Shown here piece by piece: positions 26,153 to 35,316 of a stretch of DNA of 64,000 nt. Position 1 is the first letter of the stretch; every line of letters begins with the position of its first letter. The notes below the pieces were generated by a model. The model was not told where the DNA came from. It made no database searches and saw only the letters and a program-made list of their open reading frames with translations. Both the position numbers and the translations under genes were made by a program. The DNA is from CAWJHE01 sp963842455 (GTDB lineage Bacteria > Chloroflexota > Anaerolineae > Anaerolineales > UBA4823). Location of the stretch: NCBI GenBank assembly GCA_963842455.1, contig CAWJHE010000017.1, positions 744,001 through 808,000 on the forward strand, given 5' to 3'.

Positions 26153-27627
26153 TCGTTTTCATCTACCATTTTCAACAAATCTTCTGTGGTCTGATCCAGG
26201 TAACGAACCAGGGCAGGGACTTGCTCCATGGTGGTATAGGAGCGGAATAATTGAGTAGCCGAATCGCTGATAGCCCATCGTACCAGGCTCCAGGAGCGTG
26301 AAGGCGGCTCCGCCTGCGCAAATTCCAGTAAATTTAAGCCAGCCACCCATGCCAGCGGTGCACTACCGGACTGCGCCAGGTGTTGTATCTCCGAAAGCCG
26401 CAAAGGAAACGCATAGGTGGTTTGAACCAGACGCGCCTGGTTTTCCGGCTGCAGCAACCACTTCAATAATAACCATGCTGCCAGTTGTTGCTGTTCCGTA
26501 CTCTTTAACAACACAAAAGAAGTCCCATAGACATCGACAACCTGTGTACCCTCAGGACCAGGGTAGGCAAGCACCGTCCACTGGTCGTTATTGCCTGCCC
26601 GCCTCATCGCATCCAAGAAATAGGGGATATCCGTAATACTTCCAGAAGCAAACAATGCTTTGCGCTCAGCAAAGTAGGTTTCCGGATAAGGATTCTCTGG
26701 CATCCAGGCGCAACCACTGTCATACATGCCGCGGAAAAACTCGTAAGTCTGAAGGACATCCGGTTGATCAAATTGGAACACACCTTGAGGCGCGACTGAT
26801 GGCTCGTCTTGGAAGACCACGCCTCCAAATGCAACCATCCAACTAAAAATGGCTGGGTATTCCGTTGAAATCACCCATCCACCCGTCCCATCTTTATCGA
26901 TTAATTGATTCTGGCTGGCCGCCTCGCACGCCTGCTCCATAAAGGTATCGGAGGATAGCGGTGCAGCAGAAAAGCCTAACTCTCGCGCCCAGGTCTGGTT
27001 ATAGAACAAGATCTGACCACTACGCTGCGCTGGTATTCCCAAACGCTTGTCCTTTGAAAGATCATGTTGTAGAAAAACAGGGTGGAAGTCAGCCACTTCA
27101 TCCGCTGAGTAGCCCCAAATCGGATCTAGCAAATAATCATTCAGATCCACGAGCCCGATTTTTGCGTCCCAGTCCAGTGCTTGATGTAAATAACCCACAA
27201 CTAGGTCTGGTCTATCAGACTTTTCTCCAACCTCATCCAATTTTTCGTCGATCTCATCCAAATTCCCCTGGTAAATTTCAACCGCAAGGATACCCCAGGG
27301 GTTATTCAGGTTAAAATCTTCTACCAGAGCAGTAATGACCTCCCCTGGCGCTCCAGGCCAGTTATGCCAGAAGCGAATCACCGCGCCGCGCAATTCTTCT
27401 GCTGTAATGTCAATCATACTTGTGGGTTCCGCTGTGCTGGTTGGCGTTCTAACCGGTTGGGTTTTGGGAACTGGTGTACGCCGCGTGGTAGTAGCCTGGG
27501 GTTCAGGAGTTTGTTCTGGCGTGTCTAATGGTATGATTGGGCTACAAGCAGAAAGACCCACGATCAAAAAAAGCCAAAGCGTTGTATGCAAAACAGGCTT
27601 GATTTTAGCCAACAAATGGAGGTTCAT
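26149..27627 (-). CDS. ABC transporter solute-binding lipoprotein (family 1, sugar type)
   Basis: 492 aa. Signal peptide with lipobox GLSAC, then a Thr/Pro-rich tether (about 30-75). The substrate-binding domain begins at IRFWHNWPGAPGEVI and includes LVEDFNLNNPWGI. It is homologous to the first half of the protein at 30250, so both probably feed the permeases encoded divergently at 27976-30043. Sugar specificity is unknown. Promoter candidate at 27675-27703. The stop codon overlaps the rnhA start (ATGA), an unusual pairing. Confidence 0.88.
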   Translation of the reverse strand: MNLHLLAKIKPVLHTTLWLFLIVGLSACSPIIPLDTPEQTPEPQATTTRRTPVPKTQPVRTPTSTAEPTSMIDITAEELRGAVIRFWHNWPGAPGEVITALVEDFNLNNPWGILAVEIYQGNLDEIDEKLDEVGEKSDRPDLVVGYLHQALDWDAKIGLVDLNDYLLDPIWGYSADEVADFHPVFLQHDLSKDKRLGIPAQRSGQILFYNQTWARELGFSAAPLSSDTFMEQACEAASQNQLIDKDGTGGWVISTEYPAIFSWMVAFGGVVFQDEPSVAPQGVFQFDQPDVLQTYEFFRGMYDSGCAWMPENPYPETYFAERKALFASGSITDIPYFLDAMRRAGNNDQWTVLAYPGPEGTQVVDVYGTSFVLLKSTEQQQLAAWLLLKWLLQPENQARLVQTTYAFPLRLSEIQHLAQSGSAPLAWVAGLNLLEFAQAEPPSRSWSLVRWAISDSATQLFRSYTTMEQVPALVRYLDQTTEDLLKMVDENE

Positions 27628-27674
27628 GCTCGCGTCACTATCTGCCTCAGGATTCGATATCGATATAGTTTATC

Positions 27675-27703
27675 ATTATTTTATGAGCCTCTATTAACCT
27701 CAA
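27675..27703 (-). promoter_or_regulatory. Promoter candidate of the binding-protein gene
   Basis: Minus strand TTGAGG (27703-27698), 17-nt spacer, AATAAT (27680-27675). Four and five matches to consensus. Confidence 0.45.
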
Positions 27704-27850
27704 TGATTTATGCATATTCAAACAGGACTGGTCGCTAATTTCTCCTGGTATTGAAACCCTGTTCGTTACCATCTGTCCTGACCATTTTCCTGATAAGTGT
27801 CACCCCGAATATGTAACCCATGGCATATTTTCCATATCTGAAATTTGCTT

Positions 27851-27856
27851 TATAAT
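27851..27856 (+). promoter_or_regulatory. -10 box for the permease operon
   Basis: Perfect TATAAT. A weak TTTTCC lies 17 nt upstream. The leader to TTG 27976 would be about 110 nt. Confidence 0.4.
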
Positions 27857-27975
27857 GGTAGAAATATCGAATACTTGGTTTTTGGCAGTTATTCTATCAG
27901 GTGTCTGTTGGCTAGCTAACTCGATGGCTCTGGTTAACCAGCTGATATCCAGAATTGGATAAGAGGAGGTAATCA

Positions 27976-29154
27976 TTGACTGCAACACCATTATCTCAAG
28001 AAACTTCCGTAACGTCACGCCGCAGACGGATACGTTGGATTGATATCCAGGAACAAATCACCGGCTATCTCTTTATCTTCCCAGCAGTTGCAATTATTAC
28101 TATCTTTGGTTTCTTCCCCATTGGCTATGCCATCTATATGAGCCTATTTTCATGGAGAATCCGAAAGGGAGATTTCGTCGGCATAGAAAATTACCACAAG
28201 GTGATTGGTGATTGGGGCGGAGCTCTGGTTTTTGTGATTGGTTTCGTCCTGCTATTCCTGGCTTATCTGAGTTGGGATCGGGCTTTTAAAGCTCAAAGCG
28301 ATCGTGGCATGTTGCTCAGATTAGGAGCAGCTTTTTTGTTAATTGCCGGCTGGCTTGTCATTCCAGTGGGTTGGGAGAGAATGATGGTAGCTGGAGACAA
28401 GAACTTTTTAGGGTCTCTGCCCATTACACTCTTTTATGCTCTTTCAACGGTACCAGCCGAACTCTTTCTGGCAATGATTCTAGCTTATATCCTTTTTCAA
28501 AAAATACGCGGACAAGAGTTTTTCCGCATGCTCTACTTTTTACCCTATATCACCCCCGTAGTCGCTGCGGCTGTTGTTTTCAGAACCATATTCAGTCCGC
28601 GCGAAACATCCCTGGCAAACCAATTCTTAGATTTTTTCAACCTACCCATACAGAAGTGGCTGTTTGAACCTCGTTCAGTGACGGGAATTCTTTTAGGAAA
28701 CCCAGATATTCAAGGCTTCCTGTCTGGCCCCAGCCTGGCATTAGTGTCTGTAGCTCTTTTTGGGGTCTGGACCTATGTAGGTTACAACACAGTTATCTTC
28801 CTGGCAGGCCTGGGTTCAATCCCTGGTGAGCTTTACGAAGCAGCCGAAATTGATGGAGCCGGAAAATTTCAGGTTTTCAGAAATATCACCCTTCCCCTGC
28901 TTTCCCCTGTCACATTTTATTTGGCGCTTATTGCCTTCATCGGTACCTTCAAGGCATTCAACCATATCTATGTCATGCGGGTGCCCTCGGCCCAGGGAAC
29001 TGTCGATGTAACCAGCGTAGAGATATTTGACACATTCTACAAATTAAGCCAATATGGTTATGCAGCCGCTCAGGCTATTTTGCTATTTGTCATCATCCTG
29101 GCATTGACCTTTATTCAAAATAAAATTTTTGGTGAAAAGGTGTTTTATGGCTAA
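27976..29154 (+). CDS. Sugar ABC transporter permease (MalF/UgpA type)
   Basis: 392 aa inner-membrane permease. The ABC EAA loop is EAAEIDGAGKFQVFRNITLPLL near residues 293-314. It is longer than typical 290-aa permeases because about 90 residues with extra hydrophobic segments (about 75-135) follow the first helix, as in MalF. TTG start with strong SD AGAGGAGGT 7 nt upstream. It overlaps the next permease by 8 nt. No ATP-binding subunit is nearby, so a shared MsmK/UgpC-type ATPase elsewhere is expected. Confidence 0.9.
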   Translation: MTATPLSQETSVTSRRRRIRWIDIQEQITGYLFIFPAVAIITIFGFFPIGYAIYMSLFSWRIRKGDFVGIENYHKVIGDWGGALVFVIGFVLLFLAYLSWDRAFKAQSDRGMLLRLGAAFLLIAGWLVIPVGWERMMVAGDKNFLGSLPITLFYALSTVPAELFLAMILAYILFQKIRGQEFFRMLYFLPYITPVVAAAVVFRTIFSPRETSLANQFLDFFNLPIQKWLFEPRSVTGILLGNPDIQGFLSGPSLALVSVALFGVWTYVGYNTVIFLAGLGSIPGELYEAAEIDGAGKFQVFRNITLPLLSPVTFYLALIAFIGTFKAFNHIYVMRVPSAQGTVDVTSVEIFDTFYKLSQYGYAAAQAILLFVIILALTFIQNKIFGEKVFYG

Positions 29155-30043
29155 CATCACCCAACTTGCAAAAAAAACATCCTCTGAACATCAAAATGAA
29201 CCCGGCTTACATTTGAATGTTGGCAGGCTGGTATTGTACCTGGTGCTTATCTTAGGCGCTGTTTTAGCTGTTCTACCCTTTTACTGGATGGTGGCTACAT
29301 CGTTTATGACCCTGGGTGAAACCATCAACCGGGTATGGGTGCCTCAATCACTTCAGTTCAAGAATTATCTGGTTGCCTGGCAAGAAGCCAAGTTTGCCAA
29401 ATATTTTATGAATAGCATCATCATTACCTTTACAACCATGGTTGGCTTGCTGACCACTTCGATCTTAGCCGGTTATGCCTTTGCCAGGATTAAATTCTAC
29501 GGCAGAGAAATCATCTTCGGCCTCTTATTGGCCACCATGATGATCCCCGAATCGGTGACCATGATCCCCAATTTCCTGATCATCCGCGGTGATGTGATCC
29601 CTCTGCCAGGCGGAAGTTGGCTGAATACGCTGGCTGCTTTAACAGTGCCTTTCATGGCAAACGCATTCAGCATATTCTTACTGCGGCAATTCTTTATCAC
29701 CATACCGAATGAACTATGGGATGCTGCACGGATGGATGGGTCCGGACATTTACGCTTTCTTATCCAGATTGTGTTACCCATCAGCAAAGCCCCTGTGATG
29801 ACCGTTCTAATTTTCGGATTTATTGGCTCCTGGAACGCTTTTCTTTGGCCGCTGCTAGTCACTACGAAAGAAACCTGGCGACCATTAATGGTGGGACTCT
29901 GGACTTTTGTGTCTGAGGCCGGGCCAGAAACCAACCTATTGATGGCTGGAGCTGTCATCACGGTAATTCCCATCCTTATTTTATATTTTCTAACCCAGAA
30001 GCAATTTACTGAAGGAATTGCTACTACCGGTTTGAAAGGATAA
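29147..30043 (+). CDS. Sugar ABC transporter permease (MalG/UgpE type)
   Basis: 298 aa with six membrane segments. The EAA-type loop is DAARMDGSGHLRFLIQIVLPISKA. This is the second permease of the heterodimer. ATG 29147 lies inside the end of the upstream permease with AAAGGTG upstream; a longer frame to 29129 has no support. Followed by about 200 bp with its own promoter before the binding-protein fusion gene. Confidence 0.9.
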   Translation: MANITQLAKKTSSEHQNEPGLHLNVGRLVLYLVLILGAVLAVLPFYWMVATSFMTLGETINRVWVPQSLQFKNYLVAWQEAKFAKYFMNSIIITFTTMVGLLTTSILAGYAFARIKFYGREIIFGLLLATMMIPESVTMIPNFLIIRGDVIPLPGGSWLNTLAALTVPFMANAFSIFLLRQFFITIPNELWDAARMDGSGHLRFLIQIVLPISKAPVMTVLIFGFIGSWNAFLWPLLVTTKETWRPLMVGLWTFVSEAGPETNLLMAGAVITVIPILILYFLTQKQFTEGIATTGLKG

Positions 30044-30107
30044 AACAAATCAAGTTCTACTGTAAAGCATCTATGTTCAGTCTATCAAAAGTCTTACAAG
30101 ACAATAT

Positions 30108-30136
30108 TTGATTGCATCAGACAATTGGAGTAGAAT
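30108..30136 (+). promoter_or_regulatory. Promoter of the binding-protein fusion gene
   Basis: TTGATT, 17-nt spacer, TAGAAT (4/6 and 5/6). Start near 30143 gives a leader of about 105 nt. A separate promoter fits the need for excess binding protein over permeases. Confidence 0.55.
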
Positions 30137-30249
30137 ACTAAGTGAGGATACTCAGAAAGGAGAGTAGCGCAAACCATAAAGAAGTAATGAATTTCTAATT
30201 TGTAATACCACTTTAACCATTAACACATTTCTTGGAGGAGAAATATCCT

Positions 30250-32664
30250 ATGAGTAAAAAACATTGGTCGATCTTACTGGCAATCCTGGTCATCAGTTCT
30301 ATGGTGCTCTCAGCCTGCCAGCCCACCCCCACCCAGGCGCCTGCGCCTGCACCCACTGAGCCGCCTGCTGCAGCCACCGAAGCCCCGGCAGCTCCCGAAG
30401 CGCCTGCTGAACCTGCCGCACCAGCTGATCCACTAGCTGAAGTCGATCCATCAGGCCAGACAGTGATCTTCTGGCACCAGCATACACGTGCCCGAGAAGA
30501 AGCTCTACTTCAGATTGTCGAAGATTTCAACGCCACCAACGAGTGGGGCATTACTGTTGAAGCTGCCTACCAGGGCAGCTACAATGACATCTTCAACAAG
30601 ATGTTGGCTGTGCTCAACACATCTGATGCTCCCCAATTAGTTGTTGCCTATCAGAACCAGGCTGCCACCTATCAATTGGCTGAAGGTCTGGCTGATATGA
30701 ACCCCATGGTTCAAAGCGCTAAATGGGGTCTCTCTGAAGAAGAACAAGCTGACTTCTTCCCCGGTTTCTGGGCCCAAGATGTCTTCCCCACCTATGGCAA
30801 CGCCCGCTTAGGCTTCCCTCCCAACCGCTCCATGGAAGTGCTTTATTACAACGCTGAGTGGTTGAAAGAGCTTGGTTACGATGGCCCACCCACCACTCCT
30901 GAAGAATTCAAGGAAATGGCCTGCAAAGCTATCGAACAGCCTTTTAGCAAAGCCACTGTGGACGGCTCGATGGGTTATGAGCTCTCTATCGATGCTTCCC
31001 GCTTCGCTAGCTTCGCCTTTGCATTTGGCGGCGATGTTTACGATTACAACGCCAATAAATACACCTACGACAGCGAAGAATCCATCAACGCCATGACCTT
31101 CTTACAAGAAATGTTCAACGAAGGCTGCGCTACCATCGTTACCGAAGCCTATGGCGACCAGACTGACTTCGGCACCGGCAAACTGCTCTTCTCTGTCGGT
31201 TCTTCTTCCGGTCTGCCTTTCTACCGCACCGCTGCTGAAGAAGGCGCTGGATTTGAGTGGTCTGTGGCGGCTATCCCCCACACCACCGCCGATCCTGTCA
31301 TGAATATCTACGGCGCTTCGGTCAGCATCCCCAAGACCACCCCTGAAGGTGAACTGGCTGCCTGGCTGTTTGTTAAGTATTACACTGACACCGAAGCTCA
31401 GGGTACCTGGGCCAAAGCCAGCGAATACTTCCCCGTGCGCGCTAGCGTTGCCGAAGGTCTGACAGATTACTTCGCTGAAAATCCAGCTTACAAGACCGCT
31501 TTCGACATGCTCGAGTTCGGTCGCTTTGAGCCCCCCACCCCTGGCTACGACTTTGTCCGCAGCAAGGTCGGTGAGGCAATGGCTGCCATCGCCGATGGCG
31601 CGGATGTCGCCACCACCCTGGCTGCTCTCAACGAAGAATCCAATATCATCCTGGCTGAACAGATGACTTCGCCTCTACCCACCCCTGTTCCCACCAACAC
31701 CCCTGAACCACCCAAGCCAGCCTTCAAGGCTTGCCAGGTGACCGACACGGGTGGTATTGATGACAAATCCTTCAACGCAACTGCCTGGAAGGGTGTCACC
31801 GATGCTATGGAACAACTCGGCGTAGAAGGCAAATACCTGGAATCGCAACAGCAGACCGATTACGAGAAGAATATCAATGCTTTCATCGAAGAAGGCTGTA
31901 ACATGATCGTAACCGTTGGCTTCCTGTTGGGCGATGCTACAAAGGCCATGGCCGAAGCCAATCCTGATCAAAAATTCTCCATTGTGGACTATGCTTACGA
32001 TCCAGTGCTGCCAAACGTACTGGGGCAGGTCTTCAACACCCAGGAAGCTGGCTTCTTGGCTGGTTACCTGGCTGCGGGCATGACCCAAACCGGTGTAGTC
32101 GGTACCTATGGTGGCTTGCAGATCCCGCCAGTTACCGTATTCATGGACGGCTTCGTACTGGGCGTAAACTACTACAATGAAGTGAAAGGCACCAGTGTCA
32201 CAGCCTTGGGCTGGGATCCTGCAACCCAAACCGGCCTCTTCACTGGCAACTTTGAAAGCCTGGATGACGGGCGCACCCAGGGCGAAAACCTGATGGATGA
32301 AGGCGCCGACATCATCATGCCTGTCGCTGGTCCAGTAGGACAGGGCACAGCTGCTGCTGCCAAAGAGCGCGGCAATGTCTACATCATTGGCGTTGACTCT
32401 GACTGGTACCTGACTGCCCCAACTTATGCCGATGTCATCCTGACTTCTGTATTGAAGAATATGGATGCCACCACGTTGCAAGCGATCCAGGCTGCAATGG
32501 GCGACGCCTTTGCTGGCGGCGTCATTGTTGGTACCCTGGAAAATGGCGGCGTCGGTCTGGCGCCCTTCCATGATCTGGAATCCATGGTCCCAGCCGAACT
32601 GATTGCCGAGCTTGAAGAAGTCAAGGCTAAGATCATTTCCGGCGAATTGTCAGCCATACCCTAG
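30250..32664 (+). CDS. Fused solute-binding lipoprotein: sugar-type SBP + BMP/nucleoside-type SBP
   Basis: 804 aa, about twice a normal binding protein. Lipobox LSAC (Cys23) and a long Pro/Ala tether lead to a family-1 sugar-binding domain (about 70-465; VIFWHQHTRAREEALL, IVEDFNATNEWGI). A linker TSPLPTPVPTNTPEPPKP joins it to a complete BMP/PnrA-type domain (about 490-804; DTGGIDDKSFNATAWKGV, VGFLLGDATKAMAEANP, PVAGPVGQGTAAAAKERG, VDSDWY). BMP proteins bind purine nucleosides and normally use other permeases. No frame break at the joint. Codon choice is C-ending and tight, as in highly expressed genes. ATG 30250 with SD GGAGGAG 9 nt upstream. Confidence 0.9.
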   Translation: MSKKHWSILLAILVISSMVLSACQPTPTQAPAPAPTEPPAAATEAPAAPEAPAEPAAPADPLAEVDPSGQTVIFWHQHTRAREEALLQIVEDFNATNEWGITVEAAYQGSYNDIFNKMLAVLNTSDAPQLVVAYQNQAATYQLAEGLADMNPMVQSAKWGLSEEEQADFFPGFWAQDVFPTYGNARLGFPPNRSMEVLYYNAEWLKELGYDGPPTTPEEFKEMACKAIEQPFSKATVDGSMGYELSIDASRFASFAFAFGGDVYDYNANKYTYDSEESINAMTFLQEMFNEGCATIVTEAYGDQTDFGTGKLLFSVGSSSGLPFYRTAAEEGAGFEWSVAAIPHTTADPVMNIYGASVSIPKTTPEGELAAWLFVKYYTDTEAQGTWAKASEYFPVRASVAEGLTDYFAENPAYKTAFDMLEFGRFEPPTPGYDFVRSKVGEAMAAIADGADVATTLAALNEESNIILAEQMTSPLPTPVPTNTPEPPKPAFKACQVTDTGGIDDKSFNATAWKGVTDAMEQLGVEGKYLESQQQTDYEKNINAFIEEGCNMIVTVGFLLGDATKAMAEANPDQKFSIVDYAYDPVLPNVLGQVFNTQEAGFLAGYLAAGMTQTGVVGTYGGLQIPPVTVFMDGFVLGVNYYNEVKGTSVTALGWDPATQTGLFTGNFESLDDGRTQGENLMDEGADIIMPVAGPVGQGTAAAAKERGNVYIIGVDSDWYLTAPTYADVILTSVLKNMDATTLQAIQAAMGDAFAGGVIVGTLENGGVGLAPFHDLESMVPAELIAELEEVKAKIISGELSAIP

Positions 32665-32709
32665 TCTTTTCTGGCTGGCTGATTAGCTGACAACAGCTAA
32701 GTAAATCGA

Positions 32710-32745
32710 GTGGAGCTGGCTTATGACCAGCTCCACTTTCATTAC
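32710..32745 (+). terminator. Terminator after the binding-protein fusion gene
   Basis: Perfect 10-bp stem GTGGAGCTGG/CCAGCTCCAC with a 7-nt loop, followed by TTTCATT. Confidence 0.75.
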
Positions 32746-32780
32746 AATCAATTTTATCTACCAAAAATAAAGGTGGCGTC

Positions 32781-34064
32781 ATGCCCGATCTTTCCCCATC
32801 ACTACTTCCTGCCTTGCAGCACAACACCATCCAGGGTCTGGATCTCGACCCGGGGCTGATCTATCCGGCTTATGCTGGGCAATCTATCTTGAATATTCCC
32901 TCCAGTATTTGCCACTGGCTGGGAGCGCCAGGATTAGGAGCCCCGTCATTGATTCCAGATATCCTCGAATCAGTTGCGGGAGAATTTCGACGCGTCATCC
33001 TGGTCTTAATGGATGCCCTGGCGCTGCATCGCTTGCAACGCTGGATGGCAGACGGCACGGCTTCGGTATGGCAGGATCTCAGTCAGCAAGGCATTCTGGC
33101 GCCGCTTACTTCCATTACACCCAGCACCACTTCAGCCGCCCTGACAGCCCTTTGGACAGGTCGACCAGCTGCCCAGCATGGCATCACCGGCTACGAAATG
33201 TGGATGAAAGAATACGGCATCATCGCTAATACCATTCTGCATGCACCCATCACCTTCAGAAATGATGTTGGCAGCCTGGAACGCGCTGGGTTTGAGCCAG
33301 AAAAATATTTACCCTTTCCAACTTTATCATCACACCTGGGAAAGCATGGTATCCACACTTATGCGCTGCAGCATCACAGCATTGCCCGGTCTGGTCTCTC
33401 GAAAATGTTACTCAAACAGGCAGATATCCACACCTTCAATACAGCTGCAGATTTATGGATTAATTTGCGCAAAATCATCGAACACAAACCAGATCAACGA
33501 AGTTACACCTGGGTGTATTGGAGTGAAGTGGATCATTTCAGCCATTTGTATGGTCCGGACGATGAGCGTACGGCAGCGGAGTTTTCTCAATTCAGCCAGG
33601 CCATGCAGCACCTGTTCATAGAACGACTGTCTCCATCGCTTCGAGAAGACACTTTGCTGATCCTGACAGCCGATCATGGGCAAATTGCCACTCCACAGAT
33701 GCCAGAGTATGAACTCCGCCATCATCCTGAATTACTGCGCCGTCTGCATTTGACCCCAACTGGGGAAAACCGGCTGGCTTTCTTCTACCCCAAGCCAGGG
33801 GAGATGGATTCTGTACAAAACTACCTGACAACAGCCTGGTCAGATTCTTTCAGCGTAGTAGACTCGCACGATGCGGCTCAAGCTGGCCTTTTTGGACCGG
33901 GAAAACATCATCCCGGCCTGCCAGATCGAATTGGAGATTTAATCGCTATAGCAAAAAAGGATGCATATCTATGGTGGGCGGATAAGGACAACCCTTTGTT
34001 GGGCAGGCATGGCGGCTTACATCCTGATGAGATGTTGGTGCCCTTCCTGGCAACCAGGCTTTAA
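32781..34064 (+). CDS. Alkaline-phosphatase-superfamily phosphodiesterase/nucleotide pyrophosphatase-like
   Basis: 427 aa. Metal-site motifs in order: Asp in VILVLMDALAL, nucleophile Thr region TPSTTSAALTALWTGRPAAQHGITGY, SEVDHFSHLYGPDD, LTADHGQI and the late His in GRHGGLHPDE. These fit the type I phosphodiesterase/pyrophosphatase group. No signal peptide, so a cytoplasmic enzyme. The substrate (nucleotide or phospho-polymer) cannot be told. SD AAAGGTGG before ATG. Ends 7 bp before the convergent M23 gene. Confidence 0.87.
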   Translation: MPDLSPSLLPALQHNTIQGLDLDPGLIYPAYAGQSILNIPSSICHWLGAPGLGAPSLIPDILESVAGEFRRVILVLMDALALHRLQRWMADGTASVWQDLSQQGILAPLTSITPSTTSAALTALWTGRPAAQHGITGYEMWMKEYGIIANTILHAPITFRNDVGSLERAGFEPEKYLPFPTLSSHLGKHGIHTYALQHHSIARSGLSKMLLKQADIHTFNTAADLWINLRKIIEHKPDQRSYTWVYWSEVDHFSHLYGPDDERTAAEFSQFSQAMQHLFIERLSPSLREDTLLILTADHGQIATPQMPEYELRHHPELLRRLHLTPTGENRLAFFYPKPGEMDSVQNYLTTAWSDSFSVVDSHDAAQAGLFGPGKHHPGLPDRIGDLIAIAKKDAYLWWADKDNPLLGRHGGLHPDEMLVPFLATRL

Positions 34065-34071
34065 GCAGTGG

Positions 34072-35268
34072 TTATTTCAAATAATTATGCGGGTTGACTT
34101 TTGTACCGTTCAACATCATCTCAAAATGCAGGTGAGAACCGGTTGAGTTTCCAGTACTGCCGATTGTTCCTATCACACCACCCTGGACTACACTTTGCCC
34201 GCAGCCAACATAGTAGGCACTTAAATGTGCATAAAGCGTTTGCCAGCCATTCCCATGGTTGATCACGATCATATTTCCATAACCCCAGTTATTCCAACCA
34301 GCGTAAACGATCACCCCACTATCAACTGCATAAACTGGGTCGCCTTCCTCCCCATCGATATCAATCCCAGGATGGTTCGCATTTGGATTGTAATCAAATC
34401 CGGATAGAAAATGATTATTGGCTGGCCAGACAAACACCCCGTTGCCGACCGCTCCATTGGCAACCGATTCGCAAGCGCCTGGACCCAAAACTTTTGCCAC
34501 ACCCGGGTTATCTCGGGGAATGTCCGGCGCACTCCAGTTTACAAATTCTCGCCTTCCCCCAGGGATCACCAACCAGGTCCCTGCCGGAATATTGGGCGCA
34601 GACCAATCGCCAATCGTTTCTGAGTTTAAGTTATTGGCAGGATAGTCGATAATATCGGTTGGATTAACCCCAAAGAACCTGCTTACGCCATTTAAGCCAT
34701 CGCCTGCAGACCAACGATGGTAAGCGCCATTCACAGGTAAGATATTCAATTCTTGACCTGGTCGCAGGTTATGGGGATTATCTCCCAACACAAATTGGTT
34801 GGACCATAAGATGGTTTCAGGTTGCAACCCAAATTTGTCCGCAATACCAAACAAGGTATCACCAGCCTGAACAGTGTAAGTCGCAATGCTCACCCGTGGA
34901 CGAGAAGGCACATCGGTGTGTAAACTGGCGTTCCGAGAAATTCCAGAGGGTAAGGCTTTAATCGAATCAAAGGACGGCAATTCGGCTTCAAGCGGCTGCT
35001 GCGAATTCTGCTCGGCGACTTGCTGCGCTGCCAGAGCTAAGTTTTCGCCTGAAACACTTTCATCAAAATCCACTCGGAAATAAAAAGAGCGCAACCCCCA
35101 GGCCAATAAAAGAATTAGCGCGATTAAGAGTGTGTGGGTTCCCAGCCGTAAAGTTACTTCTGCCAAGCCGGCTCGTGAGAGCGCTTCCCAAAGGTTGGCA
35201 AGTTGATTGGGTTTCTGGTTTTTTGTTTTCTGTTCCCCTGCTAAAACTGGATGATCATGTTCCTGCAT
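34072..35268 (-). CDS. M23 peptidase with LysM domains
   Basis: 398 aa cell-wall endopeptidase, or regulator of wall hydrolysis. An N-terminal membrane anchor (about 42-60) comes first. A LysM domain follows (about 128-175; YTVQAGDTLFGIADKFGL), with a second, more divergent LysM-like segment after it (HRWSAGDGLNGVSRFFGVNP). The C-terminal lysostaphin-type domain has zinc and catalytic residues in HPGIDIDG, LYAHLS and GSHLHFEM. It faces outside. ATG 35268 has GGAGAA upstream. Confidence 0.93.
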   Translation of the reverse strand: MQEHDHPVLAGEQKTKNQKPNQLANLWEALSRAGLAEVTLRLGTHTLLIALILLLAWGLRSFYFRVDFDESVSGENLALAAQQVAEQNSQQPLEAELPSFDSIKALPSGISRNASLHTDVPSRPRVSIATYTVQAGDTLFGIADKFGLQPETILWSNQFVLGDNPHNLRPGQELNILPVNGAYHRWSAGDGLNGVSRFFGVNPTDIIDYPANNLNSETIGDWSAPNIPAGTWLVIPGGRREFVNWSAPDIPRDNPGVAKVLGPGACESVANGAVGNGVFVWPANNHFLSGFDYNPNANHPGIDIDGEEGDPVYAVDSGVIVYAGWNNWGYGNMIVINHGNGWQTLYAHLSAYYVGCGQSVVQGGVIGTIGSTGNSTGSHLHFEMMLNGTKVNPHNYLK

Positions 35269-35316
35269 ATGGAATTCTCCACAGGCATGATAACATCACC
35301 CCCGAAGCAAGTCAAC

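Larger units (their letters stand above)
27628..27975. other. Divergent regulatory region of the sugar ABC cluster, 348 bp
   Basis: AT-rich spacer holding a minus promoter for the binding protein and a plus TATAAT for the permeases. The predicted plus leader (about 27863-27975) is about 110 nt long. The self-complementary CGATATCG at 27657-27664 lies in the binding-protein leader. No clear operator, RNA gene or remnant ORF was found. Confidence 0.45.

Noticed and set aside
31675..32571. 298-codon open frame antisense to the binding-protein fusion
   Set aside because: Opposite strand of a strongly codon-biased gene; composition explains the open frame.
27976..32664. Simple maltose-type transporter operon
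   Set aside because: The downstream binding protein carries an additional BMP domain and its own promoter, so this label would hide the fusion.
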